DNA from: Luscinia megarhynchos
Taxonomy: Eukaryota > Chordata > Aves > Passeriformes > Turdidae
NCBI GenBank assembly: GCA_034336665.1
Contig: CM067576.1
Span: 18,328,658-18,392,657 of the forward strand
Length of the DNA: 64,000 nucleotides
Direction: 5' to 3'
The translations under genes were made by a program, and so were the position numbers. The notes under the pieces were generated by a model that saw only the letters and a program-made list of their open reading frames with translations, did not search any database and was not told where the DNA came from. This document shows, piece after piece, positions 48,001-61,300 of this stretch (position 1 is the stretch's first letter; each line of letters begins with the position of its first letter).

Positions 48001-48459
48001 GGGGTGTTCCAGTGCAACTTTTGGCAATGTTGGGCCCATTTTGCCTTGGATTCCTAGGGGATTTTTCCTTTCTTAGTGCCAATTGTCAGGGACTTTTCTG
48101 GTTTGTTAGGCTCAATTTTTCCTGGATTTTTCCTGATGCTTTTCCCAGCAGTCCTTGTAATTTTGGCCGAGATTAGGTGGTTTAGTATGGATTTCAGGAG
48201 TCTTTGGGCCATTCTTCTTGTCATTTCCTGGTTTTTTGGACCATTTAAAGTCACATTTCCTCTGGATCTTTTGTCCACTCTCTTCACCAGTTTTTTCCTC
48301 AGAAATTCCAGGAATCTCACTGGATTTTGGGACCATGTTTGGTTTTTAAGTGCAGATGTTAGGACCTTTTCTGGCGATTTTGGGTGCAATTTTTGGGGGA
48401 TTTCTATGTTTCTTATTGGGAATTTTTAGGCATTTTCCTGGGTTGCTAAGGTTCAATTT

Positions 48460-51420
48460 ATGCTGGATTTTTTCTTCTTGTTTTCTCACATAATGCTTGG
48501 AATTTTGGCTAGTTTGGGCTGTTTCAGTGTCGATTTTAGGACTATTTCAGGCCATTTTCATATGGATTTTGAGGGGATTTTTCGTTTCTTAGTACCAATC
48601 TGTAAGGCTGATTTTCCCTGGAGTTTTCCTGATGCTTTTCCCAGCAGTCCTTGGTATTTTGGCAGATTGTCAATGGCTTTTGTACAAATTCCAGGAATTT
48701 TTGGGCCAATTTTTTGCGCCATATTAGGGGGTTTTGGGCCATTTTAAGTCTCATTTCCTTTGGCAGTTTGCCCTGTTATTTTTCCACTTTTTTCCTTAGA
48801 GATCCCAGGTCACTCACTGGGTTTTGGGGCAGATATTAGGAGTTTTTCTGGCCATTTTTGGTGCAATTTCTGGGTGGTTTCTGTGTTTCTCAGTGCGAAT
48901 TGTATAGGATTTTTCCTGTTTTTAAGGCAGTGTTTTCCTGGCTTTTTCCAGATGTTTTCCCCAATAATGCCTGCAATTTTGCTAGCTTTTGGGTGTTCCA
49001 GTGCAACTTTTGGCAATGTTTGGCCCATTTTCCCTTGGATTCCTAGGGCATTTTTCCTTTCTTAGTGCCAATTGTCAGGGACCTTTCTGGTTTGTTAGGC
49101 TCAATTTTTTCTGATTTTTCCTGATGCTTTTCCCAGCAGTCCTGGGAATTTTGGCTGAGTTTCGGTGTTTTAGTATGGATTTCAGGAGTTTTTGGGCCAT
49201 TGTTCCTGTCATTTCCAGACTTTTTGGACCATTTTATGTTGCATTTCCTCTGGATATTTTTTCCGCTCATTTCGCCAGTTTATTCTTCAGAAATTCCTGG
49301 AATCTCACTGTATTTTGGGGCCGTGTTTAGTTTTTAGTGCAGATGTTCGGTGTTTTTCTGATCATTATGGGTGCAGTTTCTGGGGGATTTCTGTTTTTCT
49401 TAGTGGGAATTTTTAGGCATTTTCCTGGGTTGCTAAGGTTCACTTTTCCGGATTTTTTCCTGATGTTTTCCCCAATAATGCTTGGAATTTTGATGGGTTT
49501 GGGGCTGTTTCAGTGTCGATTTTAGGACTATTTCTGGCCATTTTCATATGGATTTTGAGGGGATTTTTGTTTCTTAGTGCCAATTTTGTTAGGCTGATTT
49601 TCCCTGGAGTTTTTCCTGATGCTTTCCCAGCAGTCCTTGGTATTTTGGCAGATTGTCAATGGTTTTTGTACAGATTCCAGGAGTTTTTGGGCCATTTTTG
49701 GAGCCATTTTAGGGGGTTTTGGGCCATTTTAAGTCTCATTTCCTTTGGAAGTTTGCCCTGTTATTTTTCCACTTTTTTCCTTAGAGATCCCAGCACACTC
49801 ACTGGGTTTTGGGGCAGATATTAGGAGTTTTTCTGGCCATTTTTGGTGCAATTTCTGGGTGGTTTCTGTGTTTCTCAGTGCGAATTGTATAGGATTTTTC
49901 CTGTTTTTAAGGCAGTGTTTTCCTGGCTTTTTCCAGATGTTTTCCCCAATAATGCCTGCAATTTTGCTAGCTTTTGGGTGTTCCAGTGCAACTTTTGGCA
50001 ATGTTTGGCCCATTTTCCCTTGGATTCTTAGGGCATTTTTCCTTTCTTAGTGCCAATTGTCAGGGACCTTTCTGGTTTGTTAGGCTCAATTTTTTCTGAT
50101 TTTTCCTGATGCTTTTCCCAGCAGTCCTGGGAATTTTGGCTGAGTTTCGGTGTTTTAGTATGGATTTCAGGAGTTTTTGGGCCATTGTTCCTGTCATTTC
50201 CAGACTTTTTGGACCATTTTATGTTGCATTTCCTCTGGATATTTTTTCCGCTCATTTCGCCAGTTTATTCTTCAGAAATTCCTGGAATCTCACTGTATTT
50301 TGGGGCCGTGTTTAGTTTTTAGTGCAGATGTTCGGTGTTTTTCTGATCATTATGGGTGCAGTTTCTGGGGGATTTCTGTTTTTCTTAGTGGGAATTTTTA
50401 GGCATTTTCCTGGGTTGCTAAGGTTCACTTTTCCGGGTTTTTTTCCTGATAATTTCACCAATAATGCTTAGCATTTTGATGGGTTTGGGCTGTTTCAGTG
50501 TCGATTTTAGGACTATTTCAGGCCATTTTCATATGGATTTTGAGGGGATTTTTCGTTTCTTAGTACCAATCTGTAAGGCTGATTTTCCCTGGAGTTTTCC
50601 TGATGCTTTTCCCAGCAGTCCTTGGTATTTTGGCAGATTGTCAATGGCTTTTGTACAAATTCCAGGAATTTTTGGGCCAATTTTTTGGGCCATATTAGGG
50701 GGTTTTGGGCCATTTTAAGTCTCATTTCCTTTGGCAGTTTGCCCTGTTATTTTTCCACTTTTTTCCTTAGAGATCCCAGGTCACTCACTGGGTTTTGGGG
50801 CAGATATTAGGAGTTTTTCTGGCCATTTTTGGTGCAATTTCTGGGTGGTTTCTGTGTTTCTCAGTGCGAATTGTATAGGATTTTTCCTGTTTTTAAGGCA
50901 GTGTTTTCCTGGCTTTTTCCAGATGTTTTCCCCAATAATGCCTGCAATTTTGCTAGCTTTTGGGTGTTCCAGTGCAACTTTTGGCAATGTTTGGCCCATT
51001 TTCCCTTGGATTCTTAGGGCATTTTTCCTTTCTTAGTGCCAATTGTCAGGGACCTTTCTGGTTTGTTAGGCTCAATTTTTTCTGATTTTTCCTGATGCTT
51101 TTCCCAGCAGTCCTGGGAATTTTGGCTGAGTTTCGGCGTTTTAGTATGGATTTCAGGAGGTTTTGGGCCATTGTTCCTGTCATTTCCAGACTTTTTGGAC
51201 CATTTTATGTTGCATTTCCTCTGGATATTTTTTCCGCTCATTTCGCCAGTTTATTCTTCAGAAATTCCTGGAATCTCACTGTATTTTGGGGCCGTGTTTA
51301 GTTTTTAGTGCAGATGTTCGGTGTTTTTCTGATCATTATGGGTGCAGTTTCTGGGGGATTTCTGTTTTTCTTAGTGGGAATTTTTAGGCATTTTCCTGGG
51401 TTGCTAAGGTTCACTTTTCC
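48460..51420 (+). repeat. Three near-identical ~985-bp satellite copies
   Basis: Blocks starting near 48760, 49745 and 50731 (985 and 986 bp apart) are almost identical through the GCCCTGTTATTTTTCCAC, TTCTGGGTGGTTTCTGTG, TTGTATAGGATTTTTCC and TTTCGGTGTTTTAG-type variants, which are absent from the rest of the array. The segment before the first copy (48510-48760) matches that before the third (50480-50731) better than that before the second, so a two-unit step of about 1971 bp was also involved. This indicates recent unequal exchange or local gene conversion. Confidence 0.85.
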
Positions 51421-54400
51421 GGGTTTTTTTCCTGATAATTTCACCAATAATGCTTAGCATTTTGATGGGTTTGGGCTGTTTCAGTGTCGATTTTAGGACT
51501 ATGTCTGGCCATTTTCATATGGATTTTGAGGGGATTTTTCCTTTCTTATTGACAGTTTTTTAGGCTGAATTTTCCCTTGCTTTTTACTTATGCTTTTCCC
51601 AGAAGTCCTTGGAATTTTGGCTGAGTCTAGGTGTTTTAGTATGGATTTCAGGAGTTTTTGGGCCATTGTTCATTTCCAGGCTTTTTGGGGCATTTTATGT
51701 CACATTTCCTCTGGATGTTTTGTCCATTCACTTTGCCAGGTTTTTCCTCAGAAATTCCAGGAATCTCACTGGATTTTGGGGCCATATTTGGCTTTTTAGC
51801 GCAGATGTTAGGTGTTTTTCTGGCCATTATGGTGCCATTTCTGAGGGATTTCTGTGTTTCTTAGTGGGAATTTTTAGGCATTTTCCTGCGTTTCCTAGGT
51901 TCACTTTTCCTGGATATTTTCCTGATGTTTTCCCTTATAATGCTTGGAATTTTGATGGGTTTGGGGTGTTTCAGTGTCGATTGTAGGACTATTTCTGGCC
52001 ATTTTCGTATGGATTTTGAGGGGATTTTTCGTTTCTTAGTGCCAATTTGTTAGTCTGATTTTCCCTGGATTTTTCCTGATGCATTCCCAGCCGTCCTTGG
52101 TATTTTGGCAGATTGTCGATGGTTTTTGTTCAAATTCCAGGAATTTTTGGGCCAATGTTTTGCGCTATTTTAGGGGGTTTTGGGCCATTTTAAGTCTCAT
52201 TTCCTTTGGAAGTTTGCCCAGTTATTTTTCCAGTTTTTCCTTAGAAATCCCAGGACGCTCACTGGCTTTTGGGGCAGATATTAGGGCTTTTTCTGGCCAT
52301 TCTTTGTGCAATTTCTTGTGGATTTTTGTGTTTCTCAGTGCGAATTGGAAAGGATTTTCCTCTTTAAAGGCAGAGATTTTCCTGGGTTTTTCCAGATGTT
52401 TTCCCCAATAATGCCTGCAATTTTGCTAGCTTTGGGGTGTTCCAGTGCAACTTTTGGCAATGTTGGGCCCATTTTGCCTTGGATTCTTTGGGGATTTTTC
52501 CTTTCTTAGTGCCAATTGTCAGGGACTTTTCTGGTTTGTTAGGCTCAATTTTTCCTGCATTTTTCCTGATGCTTTTCCCAGCAGTCCTTGGAGTTTTGGC
52601 CGAGTTTAGGTGTTTTAGTATGGATTTCAGGAGTCTTTTGGGCCATTGTTCGTGTCATTTCAGACTTTTTGGGCCATTTTAAGTCACATTTCCTCTGGAT
52701 ATTTTTGTCCACTCATTTCACCAGTTTTTCCTTCAGAAATTCCAGGAATCTCACTGGATTTTGGGGCCATGTTTGGTTTTTTAGTGCAGATGTTAGGTGT
52801 TTTTCTGGCCATTATGGGTGCAATTTCTGGGGGATTTCTGTGTTTCTTAGTGGGAATTTTTAGGCATTTTCCTGGGTTGCTAAGGTTCACTTTTCCTGGA
52901 TATTTTCCTGATGTTTTCCCCTATAATGCTTGGAATTTTGACCGGTTTGGGCTGTTTCAGTGTCGATTTTAGGACTATTTCTGGCCATTTTCATATGGAT
53001 TTTGAGGGGATTTTTCGTTTCTTAGTGCCAATTTGTTAGGCTGATTTTCCCTGGATTTTTCCTGATGCTTTTCCCAGCAGTCCTCGGTATTTTGGCAGAT
53101 TGTCGATAATTTTTGTACAGGTTCCCGGAGTTTTTGGGCCATTTTTTGTGCCATTTTCGGGGGTTTTGGGCCATTTAAAGTCTCATTTCCTTTGGAAGTT
53201 TGCCCAGTTATTTTTCCAGTTTTTTCCTTAGAAATCCCAGGACACTCACTGGCTTTTGGGGCAGATATTAGGACTTTTTCTGGCCATTCTTTGTGCAATT
53301 TCTGTGGATTTCTGTGTTTCTCAGTGCGAATTGGAAAGGATTTTTCCTCTTTTAAAGGCAGAGATTTTCCTGGTTTTTCCAGATGTTTTCCCCAATAATG
53401 CCTGCAATTTTGCTAGCTTTGGGGTGTTCCAGTGCAACTTTTGGCAATGTTGGGCCCATTTTCCTTGGATTCTTAGGGGGATTTTTCCTTTCTTAGTGCC
53501 AATTGTCAGGGACTTTTCTGGTTTGTTAGGCTCAATTTTTCCTGCATTTTTCCTGATGCTTTTCCCAGCAGTCCTTGGAGTTTTGGCCGAGTTTAGGTGT
53601 TTTAGTATGGATTTCAGGAGTCTTTTGGGCCATTGTTCGTGTCATTTCCAGACTTTTTGGGCCATTTTATGTCACATTTCCTCTGGATATTTTTTCCGCT
53701 CATTTCGCCAGTTTTTTCTTCAGAAATTCCAGGAATCTCACTGGATTTTGGGGCCATGTTTGGTTTTTAGTGCAGATGTTAGGTGTTTTTCTGGCCATTA
53801 TGGGTGCAATTTCTGGGGGATTTCTGTGTTTCTTAGTGGGAATTTTTAGGCATTTTCCTGGGTTGCTAAGGTTCAATTTATGCTGGATTTTTTCCTGATA
53901 TTTTCCCCAATAATGCTTGGAATTTTGACCGGTTTGGGCTGTTTCAGTGTCGATTTTAGGACTATTTCTGGCCATTTTCATATGGATTTTGAGGGGATTT
54001 TTCGTTTCTTAGTGCCAATTTGTTAGGCTGATTTTCCCTGGATTTTTCCTGATGCTTTCCCATCGATCCTTGGTATTTTGGCAGATTGTCGATGGTTTTT
54101 GTACAGATTCCAGGAGTTTTTGGGCCATTTTTTGAGCCATTTTAGGGGTTTTGGGCCATTTTAAGTCTCATTTCCTTTGGAAGTTTGCCCAGTTATTTTT
54201 CCAGTTTTTTCCTTAGAAATCCCAGGACACTCACTGGCTTTTGGGGCAGATATTAGAGTTTTTCTGGCCATTCTTTGTGCAATTTCTTGTGGATTTTTGT
54301 GTTTCTCAGTGCGAATTGGAAAGGATTTTTCCTCTTTTAAAGGCAGAGATTTTCCTGGGTTTTTCCAGATGTTTTCCCCAATAATGCCTGGAATTTTGCT

Positions 54401-55339
54401 AGCTTTGGGGTGTTCCAGTGCAACTTTTGGCAATGTTGGGCCCATTTTCCTTGGATTCTTAGGGGATTTTTCCTTTCTTAGTGCCAAATGTCAGGGACTT
54501 TTCTGGTTTGTTAGGCTCAATTTTTCCTGGATTTTTCCTGATGCTTTTCCCAGCAGTCCTTGGAATTTTGGCCGAGATTTAGGTGTTTTAGTATGGATTT
54601 CAGGAGTTTTTGGGCCATTGTTCGTGTCATTTCCAGGCTTTTTGGGCCATTTTATGTCACATTTCCTCTGGATATTTTTGTCCACTCATTTCACCAGTTT
54701 TTTCCTCAGAAATTCCAGGAATCTCACTGGATTTTGGGGCCATGTTTGGTTTTTTAGTGCAGATGTTAGGTGTTTTTCTGGCCATTATTGGTGCAATTTC
54801 TGGGGGATTTCTGTATTTCTTAGTAAGAATTTTTAGGCATTTTCCTGGTTTGCTAAGGTTCAATTTATGCTGGATTTTTTCCTGGTATTTTCCCCAATAA
54901 TGCTTGGAATTTTGACCGGTTTGGGCTGTTTCAGTGTTGGTTTTAAAACTATTTCTTTCTGTTTTCATATGGATTTTGAGGGGATTTTTCGTTTCCTAGT
55001 GCAATTTGTTAGGCAGGTTTTCCCTGGATTTTTCCTGATGCTTTCCCATCGATCCTTGGTATTTTGGCAGATTGTCAATGGTTTTTGTATAGATTCCAGG
55101 AGTTTTTGGGCCAATTTTTGCGCCATTTTTGGGGATTTTGTGCCATTTTACGTCTCATTTCTTCTGGAAGTTTGCTTTGTAATTTTCCAGTTTTTGCCTT
55201 CGAAATCCTTGGACACTCACTGGCTTTCGTGGCAGATATTCAGAGTTTTTCTGGCCATTCTTTGTGCAATTTCTCGTGGATTTTTATATTTCTCAGTGCG
55301 AATTGTAAAGGATTTTTCCAGATGTTTTCCCCAATAATG

Positions 55340-58300
55340 CCTGGAATTTTGCTAGCTTTGGGGTGTTCCAGTGCAACATTTGGCAATGTTGGGCCCATTT
55401 TCGCTTGGATTCTTAGGGGATTTTTCCTTTCTTAGTGCCAAATGTCAGGGACTTTTCTGGTTTGTTAGGCTCAATTTTCCCTGGATTTTTCCAGATGCTT
55501 TTCCCAGCAGTCCTTGGAATTTTGGCCGAGTTTAGGTGTTTTAGTATGGATTTCAGGAGTTTTTGGGCCATTGTTCGTTTCATTTCCAGGCTTTTTGGGC
55601 CATTTTAGTCACATTTCTCCTGGATATTTTGTCCACTCGCTTCACCAGTTTTTTCCTTAGAAATTCCAGGGATCTCACTGGATTTTGGGGCCATGTATGG
55701 TTTTTTAGTGCAGATGTTAGGTGTTTTTCCTGGCTATTATGGGTGCATATCCTGGGGGATTTCTGTGTTTCTTAGTGGGAATTTTTAGGCATTTTCCTGG
55801 TTTGCTAAGGTTCAATTTATGCTGGATTTTTTCCTGGTATTTTCCCCAATAATGCTTGCAATTTTGACCGGTTTGGGCTGTTTCAGTATTGATTTTACGA
55901 CTATTTCTGGCAATTTTCATATGGATTTTGAGGGGATTTTTCGTTTCTTAGTGCCAATTTGTTAGGCTGAATTTACCCTGGATTTTTCCTGATGCTTTTC
56001 CCAGCAGTCCTTGGAATTTAGGCTGAGTTTAGGTTATTCAGTATGGATTTCAGGAGTTTTTGGGCCATTGTTCGTGTCATTTTCTGGCTTTTTGGGCCAT
56101 TTTAAAGTCACATTTTTTCTGTATGTTTTGTCCACTCTAATTCACCAGTTTTTTTCCTCAGAAATTCAAGGAATCTCACTGGATTTTGGGGCCATGTTTG
56201 GTGTTTTAGTGCTGATGTTAGGCCTTTTTTCTGGCCATCATGGTGTGATTTCTGGGGAATTTCTGTGGTTCCTAGTGGGAATTTTTAGGCATTTTCCGTG
56301 GTAGCTAAGTTACATTTTGTACTGGATTTTTTTCCTGCTATTTTCCTCATAATGCTTGCCAGTTTAATAGGTTTGGGCTGTTTCAGTGTGATTGTAGGTC
56401 TATTTCTGGCCATTTTCATATGGATTTTGTGGGGATTTTTTGTTTCTTAGTGCCAATTTATTAGGCTGGATTTTCCCTGGATTTTTCCTGATGCTTTTCC
56501 AGCAGTCCTTGGAATTTTGGCCCAGTTTACATGTTTTAGTATGGATTTCAGGAGTTTTTGGGCCATTGTTCGTGTCATTTCCTGACGTTTTGGGCCATTT
56601 CAAGTTGCATTTCCCCTGGATATATTGTCCACTCACTTCTCCAGGTTCGTTTCATTTCCAGGCTTTTTGGGCCATTTTAGTCACATTTCTTCTGGATATT
56701 TTGTCCACTCTCTTCACCAGTTTTTTTCTTCAGAAATTCCAGGAATCTCACGGGATTTTGGGGCCATGTTTGGTTTTTTAGTGCAGATGCTAGGACTTTT
56801 TCTGGCCATTTTTGGTGGAATTTCTGGGGGATTTCTGTGTTTCTTAGTGGGAATTTTTAGGCATTTTACTGGTTTTAAGGTTCAATTTATGCTGGCTTTT
56901 TTCCTGATTTTTTTCCCCAATAATGCTTGGAATTTTTACCGGTTTGGGCTGTTTCAATAGTGATTTTAGGACTATTTCTGGCCATTTTCATATGGATTTT
57001 GATGGGATTTTTCATTTCTTAGTGGTAATTTGTTAGGCTGATTTTCCCTGGATTTTTCTTGATGCTTTCTCATCAATCCTTGGTATTTTGGCAGATTGTA
57101 GATAGTTTTTGTAGAGATTCCAGGAGGTTTAGGGCCATTTTTTGCGCCATTTTTGGCCGATTTGGGCCATTTTAAGTCTCATTTCCTGTCGAAGTTTGCC
57201 CTGTTATTTTTCCAGTTTTTTCATTAGAAATGCCAGGACACTCACTGGGTTTTGGGCCGGATATTCAGAGTTTTTCTGGCCATTCTTTGTGCAATTTCTT
57301 GTGGATTTTTGTGTTTCTCAATGCGAATTGGAAAGGATTTTTCCTGTTTTTAAGACAGAGATTTTCCTGGATTTTTTCCAGATGTTTTCTCCAGTAATGC
57401 CTGGAATTTTGCTAGCTTTGTGGTGTTCCAGTGCAACATTTGGCAATGTTGGGCCCATTTTCGCTTGGATTCTTAGGGGATTTTTCCTTTCTTAGTGCCA
57501 AATGTCAGGGACTTTTCTGGTTTGTTAGGCTCAATTTTCCCTGGATTTTTCCAGATGCTTTTCCCAGCAGTCCTTGGAATTTTGGCCGAGTTTAGGTGTT
57601 TTAGCATGGATTTCAGGAGTTTTTGGGCCATTGTTCGTTTCATTTCCAGGCTTTTTGGGCCATTTTAGTCACATTTCTCCTGGATATTTTGTCCACTCGC
57701 TTCACCAGTTTTTTCCTTAGAAATTCCAGGGATCTCACTGGATTTTGGGGCCATGTTTGGTTTTTTAGTGCAGATGCTAGGACTTTTTCTGGCCATTTTT
57801 GGTGGAATTTCTGGGGGATTTCTGTGTTTCTTAGTGGGAATTTTTAGGCATTTTACTGGTTTTAAGGTTCAATTTATGCTGGCTTTTTTCCTGATTTTTT
57901 TCCCCAATAATGCTTGGAATTTTTACCGGTTTGGGCTGTTTCAATAGTGATTTTAGGACTATTTCTGGCCATTTTCATATGGATTTTGATGGGATTTTTC
58001 ATTTCTTAGTGGTAATTTATTAGGCTGATTTTCCCTGGATTTTTCTTGATGCTTTCTCATCAATCCTTGGTATTTTGGCAGATTGTAGATAGTTTTTGTA
58101 CAGATTCCAGGAGGTTTGGGGCCATTTTTTGCGCCATTTTTGGCCGATTTGGGCCATTTTAAGTCTCATTTCCTTTGGAAGTTTGCCCTGTTATTTTTCC
58201 AGTTTTTTCATTAGAAATGCCAGGACACTCACTGGGTTTTGGGCCGGATATTCAGAGTTTTTCTGGCCATTCTTTGTGCAATTTCTTGTGGATTTTTGTG

Positions 58301-61300
58301 TTTCTCAATGCGAATTGGAAAGGATTTTTCCTGTTTTTAAGACAGAGATTTTCCTGGATTTTTTCCAGATGTTTTCTCCAGTAATGCCTGGAATTTTGCT
58401 AGCTTTGTGGTGTTCCAGTGCAACTTTTGGCAATGTTGGGCCCATTTTCGCTTGGATTCTTAGGGGATTTTTCCTTTCTTAGTGCCAAATGTCAGGGACT
58501 TTTCTGGTTTGTTAGGCTCAATTTTCCCTGGATTTTTCCAGATGCTTTTCCCAGCAGTCCTTGGAATTTTGGCCGAGTTTAGGTGTTTTAGCATGGATTT
58601 CAGGAGTTTTTGGGCCATTGTTCGTTTCATTTCCAGGCTTTTTGGGCCATTTTAGTCACATTTCTTTTGGATATTTTGTCCACTCGCTTCACCAGTTTTT
58701 TCCTTAGAAATTCCAGGGATCTCACTGGATTTTGGGGCCATGTATGGTTTTTTAGTGCAGATGTTAGGTGTTTTTCCTGGCCATTATGGGTGCATAATTT
58801 CTGGGGGATTTCTGTGTTTCTTAGTGGGAATTTTTAGGCATTTTCCTGGTTTGCTAAGGTTCAATTTATGCTGGATTTTTTCCTGGTATTTTCCCCAATA
58901 ATGCTTGGAATTTTGACCGGTTTGGGCTGTTTCAGTGTCGATTGTAGGACTATTTCTGGCCATTTTCATATGGATTTTGAGGGGATTTTTCGTTTCTTAG
59001 TGCCAATTTGTTAGGCTGAATTTTCCCTGGATTTTTCCTGATGCTTTTCCCAGCAGTCCTTGGAATTTTGGCCGAGTTTAGGTGTTTTAGTATGGATTTC
59101 AGGAGTTTTTGGGCCATTGTTCGTGTCATTTCCTGGCTTTTGGGCCATTTTAAGTCTCATTTCTTTCTGGATGTTTTGTCCGCTCAATTCACCAGTTTTT
59201 TCCTCAGAAATTCAAGGAATCTCACTGGATTTTGGGGGCCATGTTTGGTGTTTTTAGTGCTGATGTTAGGCCTTTTTCTGGCCATCATGGTGCAATTTCT
59301 GGGGATTTCTGTGTTTCTTAGTGGGAATTTTTAGGCATTTTCCTGTGGTAGCTAAGTTACATTTTTGTACTGGATTTTTTCCTGATATTTTCCCCATAAT
59401 GCTTGCCAATTTTGATAGGGTTTGGGCTGTTTCAGTGTGATTGTAGGTCTATTTCTGGCCATTTTCATATGGATTTTGTGGGGATTTTTTGTTTCTTAGT
59501 GCCAATTTGTTAGGCTGGATTTTCCCTGGATTTTTCCTGATGCTTTTCCAGCAGTCCTTGGAATTTTGGCCCAGTTTAGTGTTTTAGTATGGATTTCAGG
59601 ATTTTTTGGGCCATTGTTCGTTTCATTTCCAGGCTTTTTGGGCCATTTTAGTCACATTTCTCTTGGATATTTTGTCCACTCGCTTCACCAGTTTTTTCCT
59701 TAGAAATTCCAGGGATCTCACTGGATTTTGGGGCCATGTTTGGTTTTTTAGTGCAGATGCTAGGACTTTTTCTGGCCATTTTTGGTGGAATTTCTGGGGG
59801 ATTTCTGTGTTTCTTAGTGGGAATTTTTAGGCATTTTACTGGTTTTAAGGTTCAATTTATGCTGGCTTTTTTCCTGATTTTTTTCCCCAATAATGCTTGG
59901 AATTTTTACCGGTTTGGGCTGTTTCAATAGTGATTTTAGGACTATTTCTGGCCATTTTCATATGGATTTTGATGGGATTTTTCATTTCTTAGTGGTAATT
60001 TATTAGGCTGATTTTCCCTGGATTTTTCTTGATGCTTTCTCATCAATCCTTGGTATTTTGGCAGATTGTAGATAGTTTTTGTAGAGATTCCAGGAGGTTT
60101 AGGGCCATTTTTTGCGCCATTTTTGGCCGATTTGGGCCATTTTAAGTCTCATTTCCTGTCGAAGTTTGCCCTGTTATTTTTCCAGTTTTTTCATTAGAAA
60201 TGCCAGGACACTCACTGGGTTTTGGGCCGGATATTCAGAGTTTTTCTGGCCATTCTTTGTGCAATTTCTTGTGGATTTTTGTGTTTCTCAATGCGAATTG
60301 GAAAGGATTTTTCCTGTTTTTAAGACAGAGATTTTCCTGGATTTTTTCCAGATGTTTTCTCCAGTAATGCCTGGAATTTTGCTAGCTTTAGGGTGTTCCA
60401 GTGCAACATTTGGCAATGTTGGGCCCATTTTCGCTTGGATTCTTAGGGGATTTTTCCTTTCTTAGTGCCAAATGTCAGGGACTTTTCTGGTTTGTTAGGC
60501 TCAATTTTCCCTGGATTTTTCCAGATGCTTTTCCCAGCAGTCCTTGGAATTTTGGCCGAGTTTAGGTGTTTTAGCATGGATTTCAGGATTTTTTGGGCCA
60601 TTGTTCGTTTCATTTCCAGGCTTTTTGGGCCATTTTAGTCACATTTCTCTTGGATATTTTGTCCACTCGCTTCACCAGTTTTTTCCTTAGAAATTCCAGG
60701 GATCTCACTGGATTTTGGGGCCATGTATGGTTTTTTAGTGCAGATGTTAGGTGTTTTTCCTGGCTATTATGGGTGCATATCCTGGGGGATTTCTGTGTTT
60801 CTTAGTGGGAATTTTTAGACATTTTACTGGTTTGCTAAGGTTCGATTTATGCTGGATTTTTTCCTGGTATTTTCCCCATAATGCTTGTAAGTTTGACCGG
60901 TTTGTGGCTGTTTCAGTGTGATTGTAGGTCTATTTCTGGCCATTTTCATATGGATTTTGAGGGGATTTTTTGTTTCTTAGTGCCAATTTATTAGGCTGGA
61001 TTTTCCCTGGATTTTTCGTGATGCTTTTCCAGCAGTCCTTGGAATTTTGGCCGAGTTTACGTGTTTTAGTATGGATTTCAGGAGTTTTTGGGCCATTGTT
61101 CGTGTCATTTCCTGACGTTTTGGGCCATTTCAAGTTGCATTTCCCCTGGATATATTGTCCACTCACTTCTCCAGGTTCGTTTCATTTCCAGGCTTTTTGG
61201 GCCATTTTAGTCACATTTCTTCTGGATATTTTGTCCACTCTCTTCACCAGTTTTTTTCTTCAGAAATTCCAGGAATCTCACGGGATTTTGGGGCCATGTT

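Noticed and set aside
54177..54836. Long open frame (219 codons) in the satellite, and dozens of similar frames along 36-64 kb
   Set aside because: Repeat units are poor in stop codons in one frame because of T/G-rich composition. Frames shift between units at indels, and the peptides are only F/G/L/S-rich repeats with no domain.
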